Part shown: positions 1 to 11,962 of the stretch, piece after piece | Layout: every line of letters starts with the position of its first letter | Position numbering within the stretch: position 1 is the stretch's first letter | Origin: Molanna angustata | Lineage: Eukaryota; Arthropoda; Insecta; Trichoptera; Molannidae | Length of the DNA stretch: 64,000 nucleotides | Direction of reading: 5' to 3' | NCBI GenBank assembly: GCA_963576475.1 | Contig: OY754969.1 | Location: 26,302,958-26,366,957 of the forward strand | Position numbers and translations under genes: made by a program | Notes under the pieces: generated by a model | What the model was told of the DNA's origin: nothing | The model's input: the letters and a program-made list of their open reading frames with translations, nothing else | Databases searched by the model: none

Positions 1-1055
1 ATAGTATGTATAGTTGAAGAATAAGTACCAAACTATAAACCCATAAATACAAATTATTTAATATTTTAAGATATTTGGTTTTCTATACAACACATGTACC
101 TAAGTATGTATGTCAAGATAGGATAGTATGGAGGTCAGTCCTTTGATCCTACCCAGAATGTGAAAACAGCATGATGGTATGTATATATGTTTGGAGATTA
201 GTATCAAATTATTAAGTCTTCTTAGATATTATGAGTAGACTACTTCCATACAAATTATATGAAACAATGTCGTCACTAAATTCAATTTTTATAAAAATTG
301 TTAAAAAAAAATTAAGATGTGCTTATACAATGTAAAATATTTTTTATAGAAAATTAAATGATCTAGTTGGGGTGTTTCGGCTTTTTTCGATATTTTTTAG
401 AAAAATGGAAATATAGGCAGTTAAACTCAAAAATTTATCATAAAAAAAGTATTTTTCTTAATAAAAAATGTTTAAGAAACCCTGGAATTTTTTTGAAAAA
501 ATAAATTTGAGATTTTGTATTTGTCTATGTATATACCAATTTTCAGCGTTCTTACTTTTATGGTTTTTGAGATATATGAAAAAATAAACCAAAATTTCAA
601 AAGTTGATAACCCCTGACTGAAACAAAAATTCACAATACTGAGTATAAAAGTTTTGTAGGCCTATAACTGTTTATATATTCTGAAAATTTGGGCTCTGTA
701 AATTGAGCGGATCAAAAGTTATAAGGGGGGGACGGACACACACACACACACACACCACACACACAGACACACAAAACTCACATAAAATGTTACATACATA
801 CATACATACCATCACGCCATGTCCCTCGCGGGGTAGGCAGAGAGAACAGAACGCCACACTATTCTATCTTGACATACATTTACCGCCTCGTCAACATTCA
901 TGCTACGTCTCATGCATGTTCTTCTATTGTTCAGACTTCTAAAATTTCCTTCTTTCAGAGTATCATTCACATGGTCACATAAAATGTTCTACTCCGAATT
1001 CTGAGTAAATCCATGTATGGGAACATATATGCTGCGAGGCCTCTAGTTCGTGTTA
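1..1055 (-). mobile_element. Helitron-like non-autonomous element, copy 1 (3' end beyond the window)
   Basis: This copy runs parallel to copies 2 to 5 through a shared core: a CA-rich microsatellite at about 731-772, a conserved block reading TCAGAATTCGGAGTAGAAC on the minus strand, and several poly-A/poly-T stretches. Its 3' end lies left of base 1. Its 5' part stops near 1050, where it fuses with copy 2 across a short similarity (GTTA-TAG--GCATG), so the pair looks like a recombined tandem. A LINE fragment is inserted at 792-975. Confidence 0.6.
792..975 (-). mobile_element. 5'-truncated LINE 3' end inserted in the Helitron-like element
   Basis: The 184-bp insert is flanked by a perfect 13-bp direct repeat, CACATAAAATGTT, at 779-791 and 976-988. 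On the minus strand it ends with the CCCCGCGAGGGACATGGCG block and a (TATG)n tail, and it resembles the 3' ends of the fragments at 42484-42775 and 49908-50390. The target duplication and 5' truncation fit target-primed reverse transcription. Confidence 0.75.
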
Positions 1056-2186
1056 CTAGTTGCATGTAACACATGAGATCCAACTGTCGATAGCGATAGT
1101 ATGTATAGTTGAAGAATATGTACCAAACTATAAACCCATAAATACAAATTATTGAATATTTTCAGATATTTTGTTTTCTATACAACATATATTATGTAGG
1201 TATGTATGTCAAGATAGGATAGTATGGAGGAAGTTCCTTTTTTCCTACCCAGAATATGAAAATAGCATGATGGTATGTATGTTTAGAGATGAAGTATCAA
1301 ACTATTAAGTCTTTTTACGTATTGTGTATAGGCGACTGCCATACAAAATGTATGAAGCGATGTCGTCACTAAATTCAATTTTTAAAAAAATTGTTAAAAA
1401 AAATTGAGATCTTCTACTACAATGTTAATATTTTTTATAGAAAATTAAATTATCTAGTTGGGGTGTTTCGGCTTTTTTCGATAATTGTATAAGTTTTGGA
1501 AATATAGGCAGTTAAACTCATAAATTTATCTTAAAAAAAATATTTTTCTTAATAAAAAATGTTTGAGAAACCCTGGAATTTTTTTGAAAAAATTAATTTG
1601 AGATTTTTTATTTTTCTATGTTTGTACCAATTTTCAGCGTTCTAGCTTTTATGGTTTCTGAGATATATGGAAAAATAAAATAAAAATTCAAAAGTTGATA
1701 ACCCCTGACTGAAACAAAAATTCATAATTCTGAGTATAAAAGTTTTGTAGGCCTATAACTGTTTATATATTCTGAAATTTTGGGCTCTTTAAATTGAGCG
1801 GATGAAAAGTTATAAGGGGGGGACGGACACACACACAGACACACACACAGACACACACACAGACACACGAAATGTTCTACTCCGAATTCTGAGTAAATCC
1901 GTGTATGGAACATATATGCTGCGAAGCCTCTAAGTTGGTGTTTTTTGACTTCAAAGTTGGAAAAGCCGTGAAAAAAGTAGACCTCTCCATACAATTCTCG
2001 CGTATTCTGGTTTGATACATTGTCGATATGTTAAGAGAACAAAGTTCTCCTGAACAAATCGACAGTTGGATTAGCATGCAAAAAGTCCACTACACCATAC
2101 AAAATTTTCCTTCGTACACGCATCTTGGCTTAATAATGTCGATTCATTAAGAGAATTGAATTCTCATGAACGAATCGACAGTTGGA
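1056..2186 (-). mobile_element. Helitron-like non-autonomous element, copy 2
   Basis: Read on the minus strand, it begins TCCAACTGTCGATTCG at 2186 and ends GCAACTAG at 1056, followed by a host T. The TCCAACTGTCGAT start recurs inverted just inside the 3' end, followed by the small palindrome CATGT-GTT-ACATG. The 5' region holds two hairpins built from the same ATCGACAGTTGG motif (about 2018-2075 and 2137-2186). A CA-rich microsatellite sits at 1827-1868. No coding capacity is seen. Confidence 0.65.
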
Positions 2187-2461
2187 ATATTGTTTGTATT
2201 AAATTTGCTATAGTGACTAATAAAATATTAATATTTCTACAACTTCACTCATAACCTTTGTTAAATGGTTGCTAAACTTTTATCAAGAAATAAAAAAGAA
2301 AAATTGAAAAAACTGTTATACTATTTCTGGATAAATTCATAAAATAAATTAGCCGTTAAAATTAATGTTTGTATTTGTGAATATCAAAAAATTTATTATT
2401 ATTTGTAATATTATTGTAATTTCAAAATAGTGATAAAAAAATATTTGGTTAGACTTTGTAC

Positions 2462-5400
2462 CTTAAATCTGAGACCTCAGAATTATTATTGATTACCATC
2501 ATATAATCAAGAGCATTAAAAACACAAAGAGCTGATGTTAAAATATGTTGATATGATACTATAATACCAGAACAGTAAATTTGTGGTTCTGGCAGGCAAA
2601 CTTTTTTATCATTAGCATCCACTGATCCAACTTTCATCTGAAAATAATGATAAAAACATCATTAAGAAATAGTTTTAGAATCCACGATTCTAGACTTACA
2701 TTATTTTGTAAAGTGGCCCATATTAAATTTATACTAAGATATAGTATAATTTCAATGGATTTAGAGTTTATAGGAATGACAGAAGTGTAGACACGAGTGA
2801 TTTTTCAAGGGGAGGAGGAGTCTTAATTGCTGTTTCTAACCAATTAACATCTAAACCTATTGTAGTCCAACAGAGAAGACTGGAACAGGTTTTTGTATCA
2901 GTAAAAATAAACAGACAAACCATCATTTTAGCATGTACATATTTCCCACCTGGTTCAGACCTCGACACATACGGAGTTTATTGCAACGACATTGAAGACA
3001 TACGTAATAAATTTCCTAACGCTAGGATTGTCTTGACAGGTGACTATAACCTACCAAACATTGACTGGGTCGAGGGTGGGGATGATGACGAGACAGTATT
3101 GGTAGCCACCCTTGATCATCCTTATGAAAAATCAGCAACCATAATTGATATGTGTAACTATCTACAACTTCATCAACTGAACGCTGTTAAAAACAATCAT
3201 ATTCTCGATCTCATTTTCTGTAGCGATTTCAATGCAATAGTATCATCTTCCAACTTCGGGGTATTGTCTCCGGATGAACATCATCCTCTATTAGACATAT
3301 GTATTCCCTGCCAAATACCCGAATTTAAGAAGTGTACTAAAATTGGTAATGACTTTCGCAGAGCTGACTACGGTCCAATCGTAGAATACCTGTCTAACGT
3401 AGATTGGTCTTACCTGATGGAATGTGTTGATATTGACCTCTCTATCGATTACTTCTACAAAGTAGTGAATAATTGTATAGAACAGTATATACCAATGTTT
3501 TATTCTAGGCCAACTAATTTTCCGCGTTGGTTCAGTCCTGAAGTAAGAAAACTCGTGATTGATAAAAAACTTGCTCACAAATGGTACAAGGAAACCTTAC
3601 GAATGACAGATTTGAATTATTTCTCAGATCTAAGAAAGATGTGTTCGGAGTTATCTAAAAGATGTTACAACGATTTCATAGACAGAGTGGAATCTGACCA
3701 CCCGAGAAATTCTAGGTCTCTATGGAGATTCGTAAAGTCTATTAGTGAGGAACGTGTCAACACACCTAGTCAGATGTTCTATAACAACAAATGCTCGAAC
3801 ACGTTACAGGCCACTGTCGGGGGTTTCTACCAACCAAAGTGTCTTTAAATCGAAGGCATGATTTCTAATAGCCTACCATAGTAAATATAAAATAAATCAC
3901 CAATTTTCAACACATTGAAGGCCGTTATCTCCCTACACAGGGATCATATTATCCAATTGTTATTATGTACTTGCTGCGGTATCCTTGTACAGAAAAAAAA
4001 TCAGCCTTTATAATTATTAGTATAGAAATTTCTACCAAGAAACCCCAAATTTGTCTTCTGTGCACCCACCTGATTTTTCTAGATGTTTAGTGAAAACTAT
4101 ATCTATGTTGAGTGGTGGCAGCTGTGTAGTTTTACAATCAACGCTCACAGGTGTGATCGTATATGAATATGATAATTCAAACAAATTCCACATGTTTGAA
4201 CCATATATGTATGTGGCCATACTTTGGAAGGTAATGGACACCAAAGAACTCCATAAAAAGGAAAGAAAAGATCATTTTGTGTCATTAACGATACGGCATG
4301 TGCGATTAAAAAAATAAAGAATTATTGAAAATACTTACAGCATATGGTAGCTCATTGATTAATGTTTCTGAATATTGGATCGCTTGTTTCAGAGAGAATT
4401 TTCTGTATGCCAAATTATTCCCTAAAATAAATTTGTTACAAAAGTTATGTGGTGTTTTTTTAAGGAAAACCTAATACAACATTCCATTTCACTAAATTAT
4501 TTCATTAAATAAGAAGTATAATACTATATTACTTTGTTTAAAACCATTAACAAGTATTTTTTATCTACTAGCTACGGAGCCGACTTGTTCTTTCATCAGG
4601 AAAACATTATATGAAGAAACTTAATTATTAAGATATTCACGAAAACGGCGCTATATAAATAATCCAAATTATATATTAAGTAACCATAACCTTCATAAAA
4701 GGACATGTTGTTGGTATTATTCTATGGTATGTAAGCTTGAAAAACATGTAATTTGAAAATATGCAGGATTGATGGAAATTCTGTCTAAAGAGATAATAAA
4801 AAAGGTTTATATAATAAGATTAGCTAATAAGATAAGCCTTTTTCATGAACAAGAGAGAACTACATTCAACAAAAACAGAAGGATAAAATAGAAAATATCT
4901 AGTTGTAGTTAAAAACAAAAAGTATTAAACATTAAAAAGTACTAACAGATTACAATAGAGGGAATATAGCTTCATGGCATATAGCCAGTGGATTTTTTAC
5001 AAGCAATAAGATCATCTAAAGATGAATCAAAAACACCATTCTGAGGGGTGGTTGCATATTACGATAACCTGCGTGGAAAGGAGATAATGTTTGAGGTTTG
5101 GGTAATTATTCAGAATAGCATGTAAACGCCAATTTTGTTGATTTTTTGTCTATAGGTAGATAAAAATATACAGATTACGGGAAAAATATTCATTTTCCCA
5201 GGAAACGTCTGGAAAAATTAAAAAAAATAATATTAAATTACGAAAAATGTATGAAGAAATCCATGCAAATAGTTGCTTTTTTGACATCTATGGGCGAATA
5301 TTCAAACTAATTTTTAGTATAGAAACAAGCGGCGAAAATCTGAAGTTAATGAAAATTCTACGAAATATCGAAAATTAATAAAGTTTAAAAAAAATCATAA

Positions 5401-6585
5401 AAAATACAAGGTTATAAAATATTTAAATACTACTTAAATTTGAATTTTTTGACACATTTTTTGATTGAAAACGAGAATTAAGTATATCGAAATCATTTTA
5501 GGTCATCAAAATGAAATATTGTATGCTTTGCGCGTGAGCAAAATGCATTATACATTGAGTGACAGTATGTAATGCAACTCGCTCACGCGAGTCGCAATAA
5601 TAACTACATACAAACCTAACCTAACCAATTTTTACCAAAAGTTTGCTTACAATAGGTTGATTAGGTTTGTATTTAGTTATTATTGCGACTCGCGTGAGTG
5701 AGTTGCATTATTCATTGAGTGACAGTATGTAATGCAACTTGCTCACGCGAGTCGCAATAATGACTACATACAAACCTCAAACAAGTCGCATTATACGTTG
5801 AGTGGAAATTGATTGTAACTCAACCTAACAAAATTAAAATAGTTGAAATGATCTTCGCATGTAATATTATTATTTTTATGATATTACAATAATAACTACA
5901 TACATTCAAACTTTGTGTTTTAATTAAAGTTATTTATATAAATTCGGTGTTTAAATGAGAAATAGTTTTTGTAAACAAAGTATGGCAAAGCTATTGTATT
6001 CGTTTCTATTTGCCGATAGATGTCAACAAAGTATGGCAAAACTATTGTATTCGTTTCTATTCGCTGATAGATGTCCCAAAACCACCAAATTGTATGGATT
6101 TCTCTATACATTTTTCCGTAAGTTTATTGAATTTTTTTAATTTTTCCTGGGCGTTTCCCGGGAAAATGGATATTTTTTCCGTAATCAGTATATTTTATCT
6201 ACCTATAGACAAAAAATCAACAAAATTGGTACTATTGGTGTATCAACGTACTATTCTGAATAATTACCGTTATATGCAATCTGGCATTTGTAGAAATTAT
6301 AGTTTGTCGAGATGCTCTTTATTTGGGTCAGTATAAAACATCTCAATAGGTGGAATACTTTCTATGATAAGCAGGAAGGTATAATGATATAAAATTCTAT
6401 GATGGGATAAGTGCATATTTATAAGACAGCAAATGGTGTTTTTGACCTTATTTGTAGCGAAATTGTTGTAGGTACGTACATATCTTGATATAAATGAAAA
6501 TAAAAATATCCTCACCATTGGTTTTCCTAATAATTAATACCACCGCAAAAAGTATTATGAATAGCTTTAAATTAATAAAATACAT
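2462..6585 (-). CDS. secreted serine-protease homologue (S1 family), N-terminal exons
   Basis: Three exons join in phase. Exon 1 is 6585-6516, a hydrophobic signal peptide starting MYFINLKLFIILFAVV, with donor GTGAGG. Exon 2 is 4421-4339, ending in ELPYA, with donor GTAAGT. Exon 3 is 2637-2462. The joined protein has the S1 layout: PYA start, YCSGIIVSYQHILTSALCV for the usual CGG-S-I-I----VLTAAHC, and the paired cysteines of that loop. The catalytic His is Leu (TSALC), so it would be a non-catalytic homologue. Such proteins often act in insect immunity or digestion, which is family knowledge only. Downstream exons for the Asp and Ser regions were not found between 2462 and base 1; Helitron-like copies fill that space, so the gene either continues outside the window or is broken. 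Intron 1 carries a TIR element, and intron 2 carries a LINE fragment and an inverted C-terminal-like exon. The 3' donor (AAG/GTACAA) is the weakest junction. Confidence 0.5.
2745..3848 (+). pseudogene. non-LTR retrotransposon endonuclease fragment (Jockey/CR1-like)
   Basis: An open frame of 367 codons has no proper start: a stop lies just upstream and the frame begins inside the domain. It carries apurinic-type endonuclease motifs: SRGGGVLIAVSN, the LTGDYNLPNIDW block (catalytic Asp and Asn), and LDLIFCSD followed by a DEHHPL stretch holding the His. The rest is the linker toward reverse transcriptase (NFPRWFSPEVRKL, SLWRFVKSI). The frame stops before the RT domain and there is no 3' tail, so this is an internal fragment. 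It lies in intron 2 of the protease homologue. The 3' piece at 7080-7960 may be the same family. Confidence 0.8.
4021..4317 (+). pseudogene. C-terminal exon-like piece of a serine-protease homologue, opposite strand
   Basis: The plus-strand frame follows a possible acceptor (TTATTAG ending at 4020). It contains MLSGGSCVVLQSTLTGVIVYEYD and then EPYMYVAILWKVMD, which parallels the S1 C-terminus GDSGGPLV--LTGVVSYG--PxVYTxVxxxxxWI. The Asp before the reactive Ser is replaced and the neighbouring Cys is missing, so it would be inactive. It lies inverted inside the intron between exons 2 and 3 of the minus-strand homologue, which suggests a local inverted duplication of a small protease cluster. 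The match is distant. Confidence 0.35.
5101..6268. mobile_element. TIR-bearing non-autonomous DNA element, about 1.17 kb
   Basis: The outer ends are inverted: GGTAATTATTCAGAATAG at 5101 and its complement ending at 6268. Similarity continues inward for about 150 bp through TTTTGTTGATTTTTTGTCTA and the GGGAAAA-ATTCATTTTCCC block. No transposase frame was seen and target duplications were not clear. It carries a nested palindromic repeat (5571-5778) and a 52-bp direct duplication at about 5974-6077. It lies in intron 1 of the protease homologue. Confidence 0.6.
5571..5778. repeat. nested palindromic repeat, three arms
   Basis: A 49-bp arm (5571-5619, containing CTCGCTCACGCGAGTCGC) is inverted at 5661-5709 and repeated directly at 5730-5778. 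The inverted pair could form a long hairpin. The spacer holds CCTAACCTAACC. It is probably a smaller MITE or its duplicated ends inside the larger TIR element. Confidence 0.65.
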
Positions 6586-7079
6586 GATATCGACATTCCA
6601 TGCAATGGAAAATTTATGAATATATTTTTGTTAATTATTTTGGAATAACAATTGATTCACAATTAAAAATGGAATATTATAAAAATCAAAAATATCAAAT
6701 AGGAACCTGCTTCAATTTTTTCAAGTGTACCCATAACTCATTTTGAGTATCATTTTTATTCCTCCATGGCCCATGAAGGTTTTTAAATGGTGTTGAGTTG
6801 CGAAGAATGCTCATAGCATAGGTGTTCATAATTGGCGCGGTGCTACGCCGAACCGACAGTCATAGGGACAAACTCTACATGAGGCCATGAACCAATCTGG
6901 GTTGTAGAGCCACAGGTGATGATGATGACGTCTTTATTTGTTTATCTTTTGTATAGAATATAAACAAATATATTGCATTTCTGAAAATGAAGAAGCAACC
7001 TAATAAAAGTTTCATTTTCCTTTATCAATTATATCTATAGCCTTTATATATCACATAGCCTTTCAATATACTCTCAATG

Positions 7080-7960
7080 GTAAACCTATTGCTTCCAGTG
7101 ATAACATTGGAGACCTTGGTGTTATTATGGACATCAAACTTAGGTTTAACTCACACATTGACTGTATTATAGATATAAGGCCTACAGAACGCTTGGATTT
7201 TTATTCAGAACCAGCAAACCATTCACAAACTTGAGAACACTCAAATTTCTTTATTTTTCCCTGGTTCGCCCTATCCTGGAATACGTATCTCCTGTCTGGT
7301 CTCCGCATTATGCAACACACATAAACCGTATTGAAAGGATACAAAATATATTTATTAAACACCTTAACCGAAAAGCATTTCTTGATTTTCCGTCGTATTG
7401 TGAGGCAAGGATTTAGCATTGCATTGATTCACTCGATAACAGACGTACTGTATCTGATATGATGCTTCTCCAAAATATTATTAATAATAAAATTGATTCT
7501 CCTGCTCTCTTAAATTATATATCTTTCAACATCCCTACCTACACCCGTAGAACTAGACACACTCCTCTTTTCCACCTAACCACTCAACACACCAACTATG
7601 CTCAACATGCAACAATCTACAGAATCTGTAATACATATAATAGGCATTTCCAAGAGATTGACATATTCTTACTTAGCGCCCCCACATTTAAAAAATATAT
7701 CAAACTTAAAATTTCATCCTCATAATCAAATTTAACACTTAATATACTGACACATTTATATATGCAATTTCACACATCATTCACACAATATCTCACCATA
7801 ATATGTAACCATTCCTAATGTATCTTAATATACTTCAATAACTTCAGCGACAACCTGTAATTGGCTTTATTATTAATCAAATCATCTTAATGTTATATAA
7901 TTTATTATATGCTGTATGTTGTCCTCTAAATAAAATAAAAAATAAATAAATAAATAAATC
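7080..7960 (+). pseudogene. 3' end of a Jockey-like LINE with (TAAA)n tail
   Basis: The broken frame shows the post-RT signature: FLYFSLVRPILEYVSPVWSP, then RIERIQNIFIKHL at 7231-7416. In another frame follows the C-terminal tail with HTNYAQHATIYRICNTYN and FQEIDIF. Several stops and a frameshift show decay. It ends near 7960 in an AAATAAATAAATAAAT tail, the LINE 3' terminus. The C-terminal tail is clearly related to the minus-strand frame at 63850-64000. Confidence 0.75.
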
Positions 7961-9335
7961 TGTAATTTGAACCTACTGGAATATTCCTATAATTATACAC
8001 ATTGGCCGGAGTGTCCCTGGATTTTGAAGTCCAGAGTTGAGCTTGGTTAGCAGATAGTAAACTTGACCCTTTAGTTTACAAGTTTCTATTTTCAAAACTA
8101 ACAACAACTGTTAGCATTTGTAAAATTTCTAAATTTATCAAATTGAATAAAAAGTGGGTAATTTATTTAATAACTAAAAAGACAATATATTGAAGTTAAA
8201 TAATTTTAATAAATACGCAATGTATGTACAATAACACTATAAAGTACACAACATATAAAGAAAAATTAGCCAAAATGTGCATTGGTTCAACATCATATAT
8301 TATTTCAAAAATAGTGGCCAAACATAAAATTAGAATTATCTCTAACATTAATCTTACTATATAGTTACATAGCCTACATTATTTTTTGATACAATAATTA
8401 TTTTAATAAGTGATATAAAAAATCCAATCAGGCCATTCAAATTATTAACACGATTCAGGCCAAATATCATTAATTCAATGATAATGTAGTAAAACAAAAA
8501 TAAAATTACAAGTGAAATACTACAAAAGAAGATAAATGTTATGCATGTTAAAAAAGATTATGTAAAAAATAAGATAAATAATAACAAAATATTTAATGTG
8601 GTTTTTGAAATAATACCGAGTCATGTGCAATTTTATCTTTGTTTTACTTGAGGTAAAAGAATTTTATATTACCGGATATTTGGTAAATATTATGTCAATT
8701 AAAATACAAAAAAATATATTATGTAAATGGTTATCAAGTTAATTTTTTTGTACATATTTTTATCATAATAAAAATATTCAAACAAATAAATTGGTTATAA
8801 AAACTCAGAGATCAATCACATTATTAATAAATGAAGAAAAAACAAGTTTGTCATCCTTTATCAATCTACATTAATTATTCAGTCCAAATTTTAAAATTAA
8901 TTAAGTTATCATCTAAAATTGTATGAATAGTAATATGATGATTGTTAAAAAAATTATTTATTCACAGATATTTTATTATACATTCTTACAACAGTTTTGT
9001 GAAACATTTAAAGGAAGTCAATTAGGAAGTCTATGAAAGAAATTTTAAAGTGAGAAAAACATTACAGAAAAAAGTATTTTCTCTAATATTTAATCTAATT
9101 ATACAATCAAACATTTGTTAACATTAATTGCACAACAGTAAAACATTAAGAGTGAAAGGTAAATACTTTATTTACAATATGGAGATATTATTGAAGTACA
9201 TTTAGAGTTTGCAAATATTAAATTACATACTTTATATCAGATCTATTAAACCAAAATCTCCAGTACTTTTTAAAAGTGAAGGTATATATTAGGTTCAATT
9301 CCAAAGATGTGATTAAAACAAAAATGTGTTCACCA
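7961..9335. other. AT-rich intergenic stretch, nothing recognised
   Basis: Low-complexity AT-rich DNA with only short frames. No exon, RNA gene or element end could be supported. Confidence 0.5.
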
Positions 9336-9471
9336 GCCCCCCTAGACAACGTGTCATTTAGCTCAAGAAAAGAAACAAGAAAAGATAACTCAATGCATGG
9401 AAGCAACAGTTGCCAGTCACATGACCTCTTGTTTCTTTTCTTGAGCTAAATGACACATTGTCTAGGGGGGC
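9336..9471. repeat. near-perfect 45-bp inverted repeat (hairpin or mini-MITE)
   Basis: The left arm 9336-9380 begins GCCCCCCTAGACAACGTGTC, and the right arm 9427-9471 is its complement with one mismatch. The arms are separated by 46 nt. The sequence is much less AT-rich than its surroundings. It could be a very short MITE or a transcribed hairpin. No target duplication was convincing. Confidence 0.7.
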
Positions 9472-11178
9472 AGAAATGTTTTTTTAAACTATACCCATTT
9501 AATAATACTCTAGTGATGATCTTTTGTCATTTTGATCTTATTAACCTTCATTTGTTTAATCCAATTTTCTTTATAGCAAAAAATACATTAAATAAATAAA
9601 TTTGACATTTCATTAAAATTTTAGAGTGTTTTCAGAATTGAACACATTTTGAGATCCGTCACATAGAATAAATATGTTACAGAATGGTTTCTTTGAACAT
9701 ATTCCTTTTACAAAATATTCACATGAACAAGCCTGCGTTTCTTTGACGATGGTTGCACATCTTTATTTGTCTTTCACCCATGACACTGATATAACTTTAA
9801 TTGACTGTTCATTACTTAAATACAAAAGCCATATCAGAAGAATAATTTTCATTCTGATTACAATGCCCTTCTTTGACTTTCACTGACACATGTTATTTTC
9901 TGACATTCATTCTATTTTCATACGTCATGTTTTAGATACACACACATTATGGTTGGCACTTCAAAAGCATTAATGATTACAATTTCGGTGTTTTTGGTTT
10001 AAAAAAGACAAATATTTTTAGAGAAATAAGTTTGACAAATCTGACATAGGATTACAAAAGTGTTATGTTAACTTATTGCTATATTTAAATAGTATTGTTT
10101 AAAAAAAAACTTGTATATAATAGGTACATGCGTAACTACATAAACAATTACATTTTTATTCAATATAATAAAATATGAATGTTTTAAAAACATTCATGAA
10201 ATGAATTCTCCAAATGTTTTATATCACTTGAGGTCAAAAATATTGTAATTTTTTTAAATGTTTAAATGTTTTTTTACACGATCAAATAAAAGACAAGAAT
10301 TGCGTTTCTGTTTTTGAGAGAATCAACATTTAATGCCCTTTATTTCCGTAAAATTACAATTTAAAACACTAAAAAATTACAATAATTTATTTATTTTTAA
10401 CCACAGATTATCTTCTTCCTGAAAATTATTATTTTGAAAACTATCATTTTTGCCGCCGACGCGACATCTGGTGGGTATATTGCCCGCCACGCGGTAAAAT
10501 ATGAAATTAAGAAAACGTCAACGATACAAAAAACGATAAATGATGTTTTCTTTACATGTATATGTACAAATAAAATTGTGTGTAGTAATTTTGATGATAG
10601 GAAGAAACATATGACTTAAATTATATATTGTGTAATTATATACAAAATATAACATTCATACATTGAATGTATTAATTAAATTTTAATGTTATGAATCAAT
10701 AACGAATGTGTGCAGTACTATGCTTTGAGAATCAATACGGGATCCCCTTATAAGGCTTGCATATTTCAACATTCTTAAATATATACACAAATAGATTCTA
10801 TATGTAAAATTAATATAAGTTTCTAATTGTATTACTACCTTTTTTGTTCCTATTAACCAAAAATGACTGCTTATATTTGATGTTAAAATAAACTCGGATA
10901 TAATTGTTATTATTTTGAAAATAGTAAGGTGAAAACTAGAAAAATAAAAACACATAAATTATGCTTGAAGTATAACATAAATTATTGGTTATGAAAATCA
11001 ACTAACCTTTTACTTCCTTTATAACAAAATTCAAAACCAAATCAAGATAAAAACCCTATATTTTTTGATTCACAGCAATCACTTCAATACCTAATATTGG
11101 GATTGCCAACATAATATTATGTAGGAAGGCTTGATTTGTATATGTTACATTTAAACAACAAATATAAAATGAAATATT
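9472..11178. other. AT-rich intergenic stretch, nothing recognised
   Basis: No supported gene. A small locally GC-rich patch at 10450-10495 (GCCGCCGACGCGACATCTGG) stands out but has no recognisable coding or promoter structure. Confidence 0.45.
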
Positions 11179-11962
11179 AGGCCAGGCATATTAGCAAAAA
11201 AATAGGGTCTCAGATGCAAATTTTGCTATAGTTTTTATTTTCTCACCCTTTATGTATTTTGGGTCGCTGAACACGAATTTGAAGTTTGCGGGCAAAAATT
11301 TTGCCCGGAACTTTGTTTTTTGGGCATTTTTTCACGAAATTTTAGCACTTTTTTCAGTTTTCGTCCTATATCGCAAAAATAAAGCAATTTTTCGGAAAAT
11401 CATTCAAGACAAAATTAAAGTAGATAAAATTTCCTATATTTCTTATTCATAACGTTTTTTGTAAGACTAACCGTTTCGCTGCTAGAGCGCGCCCGAAAGG
11501 GACCATATTTTCATATGGTTTTTTGGGCAATTTTTGACGAAATTTGTGCACTTTTTTCAGTTTTCGGCCGATATCGCAAAAATAAAGCGTTTTTTCGGAA
11601 ATTATTCAGGATAAAATTAAAGTAGACAAAATTTGCTATATTTCTTATTCATAACATTTTTTGTAAGACTATCCGTTTCGCCGCTAGAGCGCGCCCGAAT
11701 GGGGCCGTATTTTCATATGGTGAAATTAACCGATTTCGCAGAAATCGCCCTTGCTGTGATACTTAAATCGTTCTAACAATTTATTAAATTATACAATTTA
11801 TACTCTACAAAAGTACATATTTCATAAATAACGTCTTTCTTTGGAAGACTACCATATTGATTTTCAACCACCGTGCCGTGGCATTTTTGTGTGCCGCGAA
11901 ATTCTTAAGGTGTTACGCCAAACTTTAGAAATGTATATAATTAGTAAATAGGACTATATTTC

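Noticed and set aside
4032..4244. 70-residue minus-strand frame
   Set aside because: It overlaps the plus-strand S1-like exon, which explains the openness better.
5613..5626. CCTAACCTAACC as an insect telomere-type (TTAGG)n remnant
   Set aside because: Only about two and a half units, inside a nested MITE with inverted arms; chance or element sequence is more likely.
6710..6850. Minus-strand open frame with STAPIMNTYAMSILRNSTPF
   Set aside because: Another frame of the same stretch (HRANYEH...) weakly resembles the Jockey-like tail at 63850-64000, so it is probably decayed LINE sequence; too weak to annotate.
10434..10619. 61-residue frame starting MKTIIFAADATSGG
   Set aside because: No domain or hydrophobic signal was recognised, and no splice support; only a short GC-rich patch.
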